Assembly (NCBI GenBank): GCA_023548195.1
Contig: JAJHZJ010000061.1
Location: 6,588,373 to 6,652,372, forward strand
Length of the DNA stretch: 64,000 bases
Direction of reading: 5' to 3'
Origin: Bettongia penicillata ogilbyi
Lineage: Eukaryota > Chordata > Mammalia > Diprotodontia > Potoroidae
The notes below the pieces were generated by a model. It searched no databases, had not been told where the DNA came from, and saw only the letters and a program-made list of their open reading frames with translations. Made by a program: the position numbers and the translations under genes. Shown in pieces: positions 52,500-63,386 of the stretch (position 1 is its first letter; the number at the start of each line of letters is the position of its first letter).

Positions 52500-53635
52500 G
52501 CAATACTTCAACTGTGGGTAGTGCTCTTGTTAATGACAGTTGGAATTCACCCTAGAGCAGGAACCAGGGTGTATTCTCAGTAAGGAGGCACCATATCTTG
52601 ACTTCTTATCCCTATGTCCTTTGAGTCAGTTATTATTCTCACAAGAATCACATTAATGCTTTATTTTTAAGGTTTTTACATAAATCTTCTAGAGGCATAT
52701 CATTAGTTTTTTTTAAAGTTATTTTGTCTGTAGGTGCATATATATCCTACCACCCCTTGACAGATACATTGGTTAAAATAGTAAGTAAATGAATATTAAA
52801 TTAATATATATTCACCCAGAGCACTCTTCACCCCCAGGCCCCAGTATTAGTGGACTAAAAGGGGAGCATACAGCATGGAAAAACACCTCTTCTTCCATGT
52901 AAAGTTCATATTGGGGGAAAAGGTCAGGTTCAGCCCTACCCTTCCCTTTGACCAGCCTATGTTTGCCAATGTTTTCCTTCCTGATGTTAGAACCAGCCTT
53001 CTTGACAAACAAAGCCATGCGAATAGCCTGAAGTGATGTCAGCAACCAAACTCGCATACTCCATATACAAGTTCAGTTTTTTTTCTTTAAATCAATGGAG
53101 AACTATGTGATTTGTTCCTGTTAGGAACAAACTGATCAGAAAACATTTAATATAAAGCAACTTCTACGGAGAAATAAAGGAATATAAAACTCTGGTCTTT
53201 CTCTGAAGGAGTACAGTATCTAGTTGAAAAAAAGAAAAGATGTACATTAAAAAGTAATTAAGACTAAAAGGGAATATATAAATTCCAGAAAAACTGCATG
53301 TGGTGGTGGAGGCGGTGTTATAAAAATTCAGAGAATAGAGGAGAAAACTCTCCAACTGACATGCTTATGAAAGAAGTAAGAAATGTGCTGGGCCTTGAAA
53401 TTTAGAGTGAGGGTTCAAAATAAAAGGATGGAGATAGGGAAAAACTGATGAATTCATTCTGACTGGTGAAGGAGGCCTTGAAGGTAATTATGAAAAATGT
53501 GTGATCTAAATAGTGAATATAAGAGTTTGGTTTGCATGGGGTGGGACATAGTGTTTTATGAAGGGGAATAGCTGGAGAGAAGTCTGGAAAGGTAAAGGGG
53601 GGCTAGATGATAGAAAAATGTATCCTTATTCTGAG
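52500..53635. other. unassigned DNA
   Basis: No gene seen. 53,390-53,600 may hold weak antisense L2 ('GGAGGCCTTGAAGGTAATTA'). Confidence 0.35.
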
Positions 53636-53639
53636 AAAC

Positions 53640-53875
53640 ATTGTTATATAGTGTAAAGAATCAAGAAGACAGGAGTTTAAATCTGGCCTCTGCTACTTCC
53701 TAGTTATGTGACTATGGGCAAATCACTTAAAGTGGGAGCCTTGTTTTCCTCATCTGCAAAATAAGAAAAGTAATTCCAGTCCTTTCTACTTTCCTCATGG
53801 GACTGTTGCGAAAAAATGGAATAACGTATATGAAACACTATAAAAGTTCGATGTGAATGTTTTTTTTTGGTAGTA
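53640..53875 (+). mobile_element. MIR SINE
   Basis: It carries 'TTTAAATCTGGCCTCTGCTA', 'TAGTTATGTGACTATGGGCA' and 'CTCATGGGACTGTTGCGAAA'. Confidence 0.75.
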
Positions 53876-53989
53876 ATAGAAAAAGCATTCTTTTTAACTT
53901 TGTTCAATAGAATCCAGACAAATGATTCTGGGAGAAGCTAATACTCTATTTAACATTAATGTTTAACTCACTATAAATATCTTTTTTAT

Positions 53990-54225
53990 GGAATTCTGAT
54001 AGAAAAAGTCATGGAACAAGTAACTACTTTATTATTTTTTCATATTTCAAAATCTTCTACAGACTATGGAGCACTGCTTTCTGAAGTTTAATAAAGATGG
54101 TAGGCTGTAAACTCATTCTCCGTAGGCTGACTGAGGACATGGTCCTGTAGTAGATAGGATGAGAGGAGGGATGATATGTCCTTCATACCATTCCCACATT
54201 ATTTTGATTTTTGCTGGGTCTCTTA
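53990..54225 (+). repeat. unclassified repeat, copy A
   Basis: It shares with 55,835-56,075 the order TCATGGAACAAGTAACT, 'AGGCTGTAAACTCATTCTCC', 'GGATGATATGTCCTTCATAC' and 'CATTCCCACATTATTTTGAT'. Identity looks like 60-65%. Confidence 0.5.
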
Positions 54226-54329
54226 TTTTGAAAGCTTTTCATTTCATGTCATATGGAGGCTATAAGTATTTGTTATGAAATATATTCAGAAAATATTCTG
54301 AAGTTTTTATGGATCTTTGTTAGTTAAAA

Positions 54330-55640
54330 AAAACAAAACATTTATCAAGAGTTTCGTAAGTGCCAGCCTCTGTGCTAAGCGCTTGGGATGCAAGGCAACA
54401 ATAATCTTTGCCTTCAAGGAACTGAATTCTAATTGATACAAATGGCAAAAAGCCAGATACGATGTAGCACAGCATAGATGCAAATAATCTTGGAGAGCAA
54501 GGAACTAGCAGCCAGGCTACACTAGCAAAGCCGTCCTGCAAAAGGTGGGGATTTTAGCTGAGTCTTGAAGAATGCCCAGGAAAACTAAGAGGTAGAGGTA
54601 AGGAAAACACAGAAGGAAAAGCTAATAAAAAGGCACAGAGATAGGAGATGGAATGTCATGTGTGAGAAACTGCGAGCACACCAGGGCTGCAGGAGTGAGG
54701 TGTGTAGAAAGATACAGTGTAAGGAGACTGGAATGGAAGAAGTTAGGACAGTGGGGTGGCACAGGGGATGGAGCACTGATCTTGGAGTCAGAAGCTCCTG
54801 AGTTCAAATCTGACCTCAGATGTTTACTAGCTGTGTGACTCTGGGCAAGTCACTTAAACCTGTTTGCCTCAGTTTTCTCATCTGTAGAATGAACTATAAA
54901 AGGAATTAGCAAAACATTCCAGCGTCCTTGCCCAAATGGGGTCACAAAAAGTTGGACGAGACTAAAACAACTGAACGACAACAAAATTTGAGTTATGAAG
55001 ACATTAAAATGTTAAACAGGAGACTATATATTTGATCTTGGAAATAACAAGTAGTCATAAGAATTTATAGAAAAGGGAGATACCTAGACAGACTTACACT
55101 TGAGGAAAATCACTTCAGCAATTGGTTTGAGGATGGACTGAATGGGGAGGGACTTCAGGCAGGGAAGACCATTTAGAAGGCTATTTCAATAGTCCAAGTG
55201 AAAGATGATGAGGGCATGAACTAAGATAGTGGCTGTGTGAGTAGGGGGAGGGAGTTTTGAAAGAAGAAATGAGAAGATTTGACAATGGAATAAATATGTG
55301 GGATGAGTGAGAGTTAACAGTGAAACTGAGTTAACAATGAAACTCAGGGAGCCCAGGTGACTAGGATAGTAAGATCCTCAACAGTAATAGGGAAGTTTAG
55401 AAGAGGAGAGCATTTTCAGTGAAAACAATGAGTTCTATTTTGAGTATGTTGTTTGAGATGCCTATGGGACATCTAGTTTAAAATGCTCAAAAGGGAGCTG
55501 GGCATGTGGGGCTGTATATAGTTCAGAACAGGATGGATGTAAGAATCTGGTAATCACCAGCACAGAGACAATATTAAACTCATGGGAACTGATGAGATCA
55601 CCAAGTGAGATAGTCTAGGCAAAAGTGAAGAGAGCTCAGA
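54330..55640 (-). mobile_element. L2 LINE, antisense, about 1.1 kb plus nested SINE
   Basis: It has the antisense L2 3' end ('ATTTATCAAGAGTTTCGTAA', 'TTGCCTTCAAGGAACTGAAT'), then long ORF2-side order: 'TTTTAGCTGAGTCTTGAAGA', 'GGCTATTTCAATAGTCCAAG', 'GCTGTATATAGTTCAGAACA' and 'CATGGGAACTGATGAGATCA'. A SINE lies at 54,753-54,985. Confidence 0.8.
54753..54985 (+). mobile_element. marsupial tRNA-headed CORE-SINE nested in L2
   Basis: It carries 'GTGGGGTGGCACAGGGGATG', 'AGCTGTGTGACTCTGGGCAA' and 'AAATGGGGTCACAAAAAGTT', with an ACAACAAAA tail. Confidence 0.9.
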
Positions 55641-55834
55641 CAGAATTCTATGATAATTTGTACAATTTATGTATTCTCTAGGATATTTTTAAGTCTATAT
55701 TTGCAGCACAAGGATTTGTCTCTTTTTATTCAAGGAAAGAGTGCCAACTTCTGATGTTTAACTGAAGTCCTCATCAGCTCATTCCTTGCGAGGTATATCA
55801 TGATTACTTCAGCCTCATCTTTTTGGATGGTATT

Positions 55835-56075
55835 TGGAAAGAAATGGTCCTGGGACAAGTTACTCTAATGCTCATATTCCTTTATGTACGATGTTTTTTG
55901 AACTCTTGCACAGGTGGGTAAAATTATTGTTTTTTATAGTTGAATGGAAGTGTTAAGATGTAAACTTGTCCTATGTAGACTCACTGAAAGCACCCTTAGT
56001 ACAATGCTAGTACCAGAGAGGATAAAAGGGATGATATATATTTCATCTTGTTCCCACATGACTTTGACCACCACT
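55835..56075 (+). repeat. unclassified repeat, copy B
   Basis: It pairs with 53,990-54,225: 'CCTGGGACAAGTTACTCTAA', 'AGATGTAAACTTGTCCTATG', 'GGGATGATATATATTTCATC' and 'TTGTTCCCACATGACTTTGA'. Confidence 0.5.
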
Positions 56076-56185
56076 GGAAAAGGAAATGGCAAACCACTCC
56101 AGTATCATTGACAAAAAGAAAACCCCAAAGGGGGTTTTCACAAAGAGTCACACTTGACTAAAAAAATGACCAAACAACAACAGCA
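56076..56185 (+). mobile_element. CORE-SINE 3' end
   Basis: It carries 'GGAAATGGCAAACCACTCCA' and 'CACAAAGAGTCACACTTGAC'. Confidence 0.8.
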
Positions 56186-56204
56186 ATGTCTACTAGTGTT
56201 AATT

Positions 56205-56463
56205 TCCACATTTTTTAAAGCACAGCTAGGTGGCCCACTAAATAAAGTGCTGGGTCCAGAGTCAGGAAGGCTCATATTCTGAGTTCAAATCTGTTCTCAG
56301 ACACTGGGGAAGTCATATAACCTTGTTTGTCTCAGTTTCCCCTTCTGTAAAATGAGCCTGAGAAGGAAATGGCAAACTAGCCCAGTATCTTTGCCAAGAA
56401 AATCCCAAATGGAGTCATGAAGAGTTAGACATGACTGAAACACATCATCATCATCATCATCAC
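56205..56463 (+). mobile_element. marsupial tRNA-headed CORE-SINE with (ATC)n tail
   Basis: It carries 'GCACAGCTAGGTGGCCCACT', 'CCAAATGGAGTCATGAAGAG' and 'TTAGACATGACTGAAACACA', then seven ATC units (56,442-56,463) grown in the tail. Confidence 0.9.
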
Positions 56464-58590
56464 TCCAATATTTATTTATACTCCCAATAAATGACTGTAC
56501 CTAACAATAATCCAGAGGGCAGCGTTATTTGGAAAGAACGCAAATATTAGAGCCATAGGATTCTGTGAAAGTTGCAGGAGGGTGATCATGGTTCCTCAAT
56601 CATTCTCAGCCAAATTCCCACATTGGTAACTCCTTGGTTTAGCTTCATAATTGAAAAGAGAATAAACAAAATGGAACCCAAAGGAAAAAAAGAGTTGCCA
56701 CCAGATATCTAGATCTTGAGTGTTCAGAATAAAAGCTGATTCACCCACCAGAAACTCTCTATTCTAACCTCTCATTAGAAAGGTTGGACAGGTGTCAACA
56801 TCAAAATAAGAGTGTGCATCTCACTTCATGCGGAATGTTTAAATGTTCTGGCAATATTTACAAGGCACTAAAGTACCCAGCACATCCAATTTGGAAGGCT
56901 GTGCAACCTGAGTGAAACTAATTACAGTGTTAGCCTAGGAACTTGGGTGAGATAAACTGGGTAAGATCAAGTGAAGTGGCAGGCTAAGTAGGTGGTCTGC
57001 TCCCCAGCTTATGCCACTTTACTTAGAAGTAATAAAATATATGATCCCAAATAAAGAATGATAGAAATAGTGACAGCAAGCACTAGGATCTTGTCCTAGG
57101 ATAAGATTTAGGGAAAAGATCATGGTAGATGGAAAGAAGAGATTCCTTCAGATTAGAGGAGAAATGATCTGGGGTTGGGGGGGAGGTGCAAAATGGGAAG
57201 CAACATATATGTACTTGGTAAAGGACAGCAGAAGAGGGAAAGCTAGGGGAAAATAAAAGTCAGGAATAAGATTGGTGAGAAGTTACTAAGGATAGATGTA
57301 AGAGGAATTTCCACAAGAAAAGTTGTTTTATTCCAAAACAGTTTAGTAGAAACAATAATAAAACAGAGAAAACCTTTTCGTTTTTAAATCCCCAAAGTGG
57401 ATAAGTTGAATAAAGTAGAGAAAAAGAAGGAAGTTCCTAGATTTCTTTGGAAGTTGAAATGAAAGTAACTCAGAAAAAAATATTTGGGAACATTTCCTTG
57501 GTATCCATTTCAAGGTATTTGCTCTTTACACCTAAGACTCATCTCAAACCTAAGAACAAATCTTTTGGAACAGAAATCCTTTAAAAAGGCTATTTTCTGG
57601 AGTTGATAGTAAGCCCTTGCTCCACTTCTAAGAGCATCTGATTTAAGCAAGTGAACTATCATTATCAGTGAAAACTTTCTTGATTTTTCTTTACTTTTCA
57701 ATAGTTTTATATTATCAGATAAACCTTGCAACTGGATCTAACCAAAAAGACTACTCAGAAAGTCACCTCTGGTTTTTTGTTGCGCTTTTTTTTTTACTAG
57801 AAATCCCTGCAATAAAGAATTACTTCAAATTCTCTCCATAGTTAAAACCATCCAATTCAAAGATCAATTATCTTAATAAGTCACAGTTTGTAGCCCCAAG
57901 TGTCTTCTTGTTTTAAGAATTTGCCTTATGTACAATAACTATAAATCATGTACATACATGCACCTTTGAAGTGAATGCCAATTTAGCTTGTATGCAGAAC
58001 TAAAAATTCAACATTCTCTTGTACATTACTAAATTTCACCATCCAAATTGTACAGCTGAACCCTACTACAAATATTTTCAGGCTCCAATGCAGGACAGGA
58101 ATTCAAAGCATGCATCTCAGTATTTAATGGTGTTAATTTCTGGCTGAACATAAACATCAGTTTCATTTAACAAGTCAGTATCTTAGCAAAGCAAAGCAAA
58201 TAAGTTCCAGTGAGACGCAGCAAGTTGGGTCCTTCAGAGCTGCGAGATAAACCAGCCCAGTAACTGATGCCTGGCTATTTGGAAATATACCTAAGATACA
58301 TTAAGTTTTGCGTTTAAATGTACTTTTTTAAATATTAGAACTGTAGACCCAAATCACAGATTCTTCATCTAGTCATTTGCATATAAAATAAAATGTGCAG
58401 GGGGAAAAAATCCCCAACAATAAGATGGCATTCTCTCAAATGCAGATTTGTTTGTATATTTAAATTTAAGCATGCCTGTTTTGCCTTTCAACTACAAAGT
58501 TCAGTCATGCCTGGAACAAATTTTGAATTGAAAGCATAACTAATGAAATAAAGGTTAGTTTTGTTTTGTTTTTAACTAGCAGGCACCTGT
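56464..58590. other. low-repeat zone flanking the exon candidate
   Basis: Almost no recognisable repeats over 2 kb. On the minus strand it would be the proximal first intron of the exon at 58,621-58,825. It contains an octamer ATGCAAAT (minus strand, 58,382-58,375 region) beside a TTTTATTTTATAT run. Confidence 0.35.
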
Positions 58591-58591
58591 T

Positions 58592-58620
58592 TAAAAAAAA
58601 AAAAAAAGAATTTATCTTAC
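58592..58620 (-). promoter_or_regulatory. splice donor with downstream U-rich tract
   Basis: GTAAGA (58,620-58,615) is followed within eight bases by about 15 uridines on the RNA strand, a context known to help U1 recruitment through TIA-type proteins. Inference only. Confidence 0.4.
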
Positions 58621-58825
58621 CTGGAAATATAGAAGGCCTTTTCTTAGGACGCCTCAGGTGAACGGGGTCCAAATTCTTAATGTTTCTTTGAAGTCTTCCT
58701 CGAATGTCATTTCCTATGAGCAACTCTGGCGGTAGGCTACTCCGTCTTGAAGATTTATGATCATTCTGAGATGCATTTAGTTTGTTCTTCGTCCTGGAAT
58801 ATAAATTACTGTCATCAACTGCCAT
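58621..58825 (-). CDS. candidate first coding exon of an unrecognised gene
   Basis: A start ATG at 58,825-58,823 sits in a strong Kozak context (A at -3, G at +4: TACGATGG). It is the first in-frame ATG, and the frame upstream continues only from non-ATG codons. 68 codons plus one base run to a near-consensus donor, CAG|GTAAGA, at 58,621/58,620 (phase 1). The peptide begins MAVDDSNLYSRTKN. It is Ser/Lys/Arg/Asn-rich, with an RRSS basophilic-kinase-like site at residues 27-30 and a basic cluster RRPKKR at 58-63. There is no signal peptide, membrane helix or known domain. CpG is locally enriched over 58,650-58,900 compared with the flanks, as expected of constrained coding DNA. Exons further 3' on the minus strand were not found. 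I do not recognise the gene. A chance open frame is possible but less likely, given start, donor and composition together. Confidence 0.5.
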
Positions 58826-58842
58826 CGTACATGGGTAAGCCC

Positions 58843-58905
58843 TTAGCAGCCAGAGTCTGAGAGGCCAATGGCAGCCGCAGTCATCCCCAGCTCTGACGTT
58901 CTCAT
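58843..58905 (-). promoter_or_regulatory. upstream ORF in the putative 5'UTR
   Basis: An ATG at 58,905 opens a 20-codon frame that stops at TAA (58,845-58,843), 17 bases before the main ATG. If transcription starts upstream, this short ORF could dampen initiation at the main start. A reversed CCAAT box (CCAATGG on the plus strand, 58,864-58,870) lies inside it. Confidence 0.3.
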
Positions 58906-58939
58906 GCTTTACCAAACACTTGTTTGGTAAGTTTAGCAA

Positions 58940-60590
58940 GTTGATAGGCGTGGGCTAGACAGGTGTAGAATTACTAAGTAGCCCCTCCTTTCCAACAGTT
59001 ACTAGCACAGGGGAGGAGATGCATGAAAATCATTAGGTTGACAACAGCTTTCAAAAAAGTCGGAAATTTGAACAAGTGGAAAGTCCCAGCAGCCCATGAT
59101 GTAAGGGTCCTTCGTTATCTATAATTTCTTAGATTCTCTGCAGAAAGGAGATTTGGTATTTATGAAGAAATGCCTCTGCAAGATGTATATCTTTCTCTTT
59201 TTAACGCTGTTACCATGATTTCCCCAAACAGCCTCAATTGATCAACGTTTGTTGTAGAAGTTTTAATCACATACTTCATGATTTGTGTGCATGACCAAAA
59301 TAAACTTCTGCATTTGATAAATTTCTTATCTAACTGATAATAAATAAGAAGTCTGGCAAAACAAGATGAGAGAAGACCTGAACAGCATTATAATTTTCTG
59401 TAAACAATCTTATCATCTGCATATGTCAAGGCTGGAGTTCACCAGCAAATAATGCACACTTCTTCCTCCTTCCTAAATTGGCTTTGTAAGGAAGAGAGCT
59501 GCTTTGAAAAGCATCTGGCATTCGGGTCAGGAATCCCGGAAACAAGTGTTAATTCCAGAAGTGATGACAAGCTTCTATGTTCTAAGGAGCTGGTGACTAA
59601 AATTTTACTGTCCTTGGGAGGGGTGGGGATCCTCCTAATTCCTAATCTTTGGGGTCAATAGGTCAACTGCCTCAGAAAAAGGGGGCATTTCCTATTTGTA
59701 CAGTTTCCTTTTTTGCCAATTCTTCTTCCCTTTTTCTTTTCCATATTTTATCTAGCTCATTATTTCCACTCCTCCCCTACCTATGCACATGGAACTCTCC
59801 TTTATAATTCCGCCTGGCTGACTGTACACGATTCCTATTCTTGTCCTTTCCTAGGGATCCCCAAGGCTACATCAGTCAGCACCCACCTCATATCTGTTGG
59901 CACTGTGTGTCAGACTTCAGCCCTTCCTGTTCTCTTCCTAATCCCTGGCATGGGCAATTAGAAACAGGGAGAAGGCAGGTTATACAAAATATCCACTCAT
60001 GACTAATAATAAATGGAAGTAGTTGCTCTCCCCTAAGGAAAAATAAATTCACTTTTTATTCTCAATCTTCTCTTTCTCTGGGTATACTTTTAATAACATA
60101 AACATAACACAGAATAAGTCTGAGTTTATACTCATTTAAAATAGTTGCCAGTGTGCTGAAAATGCGTATAGTTAGAATGACAGGCTTTTAAAACAGAAAT
60201 TCAAGGGACCATTCAAAATCACTGAGTTGCTGAACAACTGCTGGGTTACTTAGGTTTCCTGGATGCTAAGTAGAGCTTGCTCTTTGTTAAAATTCACAAG
60301 TTGTGCCTTCTTACCTAATCAAGGCCATAGTAAGTGGAAATTTCTTCCCCTATTTAATCCTACAGCAATGAGGTTTCTAAACTGCAAAGTTCTTTGAATA
60401 TTAGAGTTTTCTTTACCACATGTGTTTCCTGCATCATCAGAACCTCATAAACTCTACCTTATATAGTTAGTCAATTTCACTATTAGTTCCTATGCCAGTA
60501 CTATTAATACCTATATTCTTTGCCCCTTGGAAACACAAAGAAGGGGCTCATTATCAAACAGACATACACTTCGAAATAGTGAGAATCCTG
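58940..60590. other. low-repeat DNA upstream of the exon candidate
   Basis: Nearly free of recognisable repeats. It holds no TATA box or CpG island that I can defend as a promoter. Several short frames (59,452 and 59,713) lack motifs. Confidence 0.35.
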
Positions 60591-60594
60591 GAGG

Positions 60595-60840
60595 ACTTTT
60601 TAAAACACATAGTTTCACAGATTTATATCAAGAAGAGACCTTGGACCTCATCTAGTCCAGCCCTATAATTTTAAAGATGAGGAAACTGAGACTTAGAGAG
60701 GTGACATGATTTGCTTGAAGGCACACAGGTTACAGCAACCCCAGACGTAGGATGACAGTACAGATTCATGAAGAATAACTATAATAATGTCAAGACTCTA
60801 ACTCAGGTCTTCTGACTCCACACACCACACTTCCTTTTGT
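60595..60840 (-). mobile_element. MIR-class SINE, antisense, with insertion
   Basis: It carries 'CCTTGGACCTCATCTAGTCC', 'AAAGATGAGGAAACTGAGAC' and 'TCTAACTCAGGTCTTCTGAC'. About 45 extra bases sit near 60,740-60,790. Confidence 0.75.
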
Positions 60841-60889
60841 TGAACAGAAACTGATTTTTTTATTAGTGAATTTTTAAAGTATAACATCT

Positions 60890-61010
60890 GATTACATATA
60901 TATGCATATACAAAATATATACATATAAATTTAAATATGTGTTTACATAGTATATATTGATCATAAATCATGATATAGTTATATTTATTTATATATATTT
61001 AAATTGGACC
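60890..61010. repeat. AT-rich low-complexity tract
   Basis: Irregular TATATA/CATATA/TTTATA runs. Confidence 0.8.
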
Positions 61011-61448
61011 TATGATTTCACTGGTGTGGGGAAATTTCTGCCATCAGTGCTGATCTATACCTATAGAGGAACTTAAACCCAATCTTTTCCAATTCCAAGG
61101 CCAGTTCTTTATATATGATGTCATGCTCATTCTCCATGTTATAATTATCTAATGGAAATTAATAACTTAAGAAGACAAAGCTTTGAGGATGATTTTCAAA
61201 CATAAAATAAACCAAAATATAACACTGCCCACTTTCTCCCCCAAAAGGCACATCTTAATATATTCAGAGAGACTAAGATGACAACGGACAGCAGATAATG
61301 TCCTCTGACTTTCTCTGTAGACATTAAAAAAAAAGATTTATTTAAATGAGTGGAGTTGTTTTGTTTTTGTTCCCCCCCATCCCACAGCATTTTAGTTTTA
61401 AACCAAAGCCCTTTCAAGTGGGACACCATGTTTAATGGAAACATAGAA
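61011..61448. other. unassigned DNA
   Basis: Nothing recognised. Confidence 0.35.
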
Positions 61449-61449
61449 C

Positions 61450-61665
61450 AATAACCAGCTGACCTGGGCTAGAGTCTGACCTTTGCAACTGAACAACTTT
61501 ATGAACTTTGTAGTCACTTGTCTGTGCTTCAGTTTCTTTACCTATGAAATACAGAAAATAATACCTACCAGCTTCCAAGTCATAATAAGTATTGTGAAGC
61601 TATAAATGAGATGATGTGAAAGGTATTATTAATAAGCAGTGCCACATACAAATATAAATATAGAG
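61450..61665 (+). mobile_element. MIR SINE
   Basis: It carries 'CTGACCTGGGCTAGAGTCTG', 'CTTCAGTTTCTTTACCTATG' and 'AGTATTGTGAAGCTATAAAT'. Confidence 0.75.
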
Positions 61666-61849
61666 TATAGTTACACTTTTGCTTTTGTTTATAATAGGTA
61701 TCCTAAAAGAACTAAGAGGCAGAAAAATCCAGATCAGTGATACATTGTTACACATGTACTACATCTACATAGAAAGACCACGTTTTTGATTTTTAAGCAT
61801 ATTCCATATGTAATATTTACAAGCAACAGAGATCAAGCTCAGCTCAATA

Positions 61850-62130
61850 TGTGGTCTTCTCTTTCTCCTCAAAAACTGCCTTGCCCTTCCTTCTCTTCTA
61901 CGTTCCTTTTGGGTCTCCCAGTGCATCCTGGGTCATCTCCAGTCATCCTGATGACTATCTGGTCACTGGATTCAGATGGCTCTGGAGAAGAAGTGAGGCT
62001 GGTGACCTGCACAGCCCTCCCTCACTCAAAACAAAGTCAAGTGCAAGTCATGTCATCATTTCCCATAGCATGGTCTTCTTCGGCAACAAAGGACAAACAC
62101 AACAACAACCCTTTCAAGATTCCAGTCACA
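61850..62130 (+). mobile_element. SINE of the CAAGTCAAGTGCAAG family, longest copy
   Basis: It carries 'GGTCACTGGATTCAGATGGC', 'CTGGTGACCTGCACAGCCCT', 'AAGTCATGTCATCATTTCCC' and 'GGCAACAAAGGACAAACACA', ending in (AAC)n. The overlapping plus-strand frames (61,786-62,166) are repeat-borne. Confidence 0.7.
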
Positions 62131-62139
62131 CGCTGTCTT

Positions 62140-62240
62140 CACCCATTAGAATTTAAGCTCCTCTAGTGTAGAGAGTTTCTTGTTCACTTGCATTTGCATA
62201 CTCAGAACTATCTTCTGTTGGCCTATTAAATGTAATTGAC
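62140..62240 (+). mobile_element. L2 3' end, decayed
   Basis: It carries 'CATTAGAATTTAAGCTCCTC' and 'TGGCCTATTAAATGTAATTG'. Confidence 0.55.
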
Positions 62241-62249
62241 TATGAGATT

Positions 62250-63165
62250 TTTTAAAAATAAATTTTAATTAATGATTAAATGGAAAAATTTTGTTTTTTG
62301 CAATACCTACATTTCTCAGTGTATATCTCTTCCATTCACTGCCTCCCCCCCAGGCATCCTTTATAACAAAGACTAAAAGAAAAACATAAAATGGTTCAAG
62401 CAAACTGAACATTTCATTGAAAAGAATCTGAAATTTTAGGCAGAGTTCCACATCCATAATCCCTAATCTCTGCCAGAAAGTGGGAGAGGTGCTTCACATA
62501 TTTCCTCTTTGGGTAATGATTGGTCATTACAATTTTGCAGCATTCAGTTCTGAGTCTTTTGCTTTTGTTCCTTACATTTACACCATTGTAGCCTTTATGT
62601 GCATTGTTTTCCAGGTTCTGCTTACTTCATCAGTTGATCTAAGTCTTCCCATGTTTCTCTATATTCATCAAATTTAATGTTTCTTATTGAACGGTAATAT
62701 GCCTTTATATTCATGTACTACAATTTGTTTGGCTATGGACATCTACCTTGTTTCCAGTTCTTTGTTACTATAAAAAGTATTTCTATAAATATTTTGGTAT
62801 CTTTGGGACCTTTATTTTTCACACTGTTCTACTTGGAAGATATATCTAAAGACATGGTAGTCGCTTTCTTGGCATGATTCCAAATTGCTTTTCAAAATGG
62901 ACAGACCAACTCATAGCTCTACCAACAATTAGTCTTTCTACCATTCTTCTCGCATTGGCTATTCCCATTATTTGTCATTATTGCTAATTTTCTATATATG
63001 AAGTGTGGTCTCAGAGTTGCTTTGATTTTCATTTCTTCTTATCATGAGTGATTTGAAATATTCTTTCATATGGTTGTCAATAACTTTCAATTCTTCTTTT
63101 AAGAACTATGTGCTCTTTACTCTTTGACATTCCCTTATCTACGGAGGAATGGCTTTTGACAAGTA
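62250..63165 (-). mobile_element. L1 3' end (ORF2 tail and 3'UTR), antisense, about 900 bases
   Basis: A T-rich start (62,250) is followed by the full antisense order: 'CTTCATCAGTTGATCTAAGT', 'CTTCCCATGTTTCTCTATAT', 'CCTTGTTTCCAGTTCTTTGT', 'CTTTTCAAAATGGACAGACC' and 'CAACTCATAGCTCTACCAAC'. It is the longest L1 3' end in the window. No open ORF2. Confidence 0.8.
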
Positions 63166-63300
63166 GATTTTTAATGGCCTATGGAATGAAAGAGATGAAC
63201 ATAGGAGGAATAAAGTTCAGAGTTTTGTCATTTAAATATGTTAATGATTTGATATGACAATGTTAAAATCTATTTCAAATACAGATATTTCCTTATCTAT

Positions 63301-63386
63301 GAATTTAGATTTTAGTTACAACTTAAAAAACAACTGAACCCTAGAATTTAGGTTTTAGTTACAACTTAAAAAACAACTGAACCTAA
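63301..63386 (+). repeat. 43-base tandem duplication
   Basis: Two head-to-tail units (63,301-63,343 and 63,344-63,386) beginning GAATTTAG[A/G]TTTTAGTTAC. Apart from the drifting last bases they differ at about one site. Confidence 0.95.

Noticed and set aside
53990..56075. Reading the repeat pair as two LTRs of an endogenous retrovirus
   Set aside because: The interval between them is an ordinary antisense L2 with a nested SINE. No gag/pol/env, primer-binding site or TG..CA ends are visible.
61786..62166. 126- and 101-codon overlapping plus-strand frames
   Set aside because: They fall in a multi-copy SINE whose relatives at 7.7 and 50.5 kb share the sequence without the frame.
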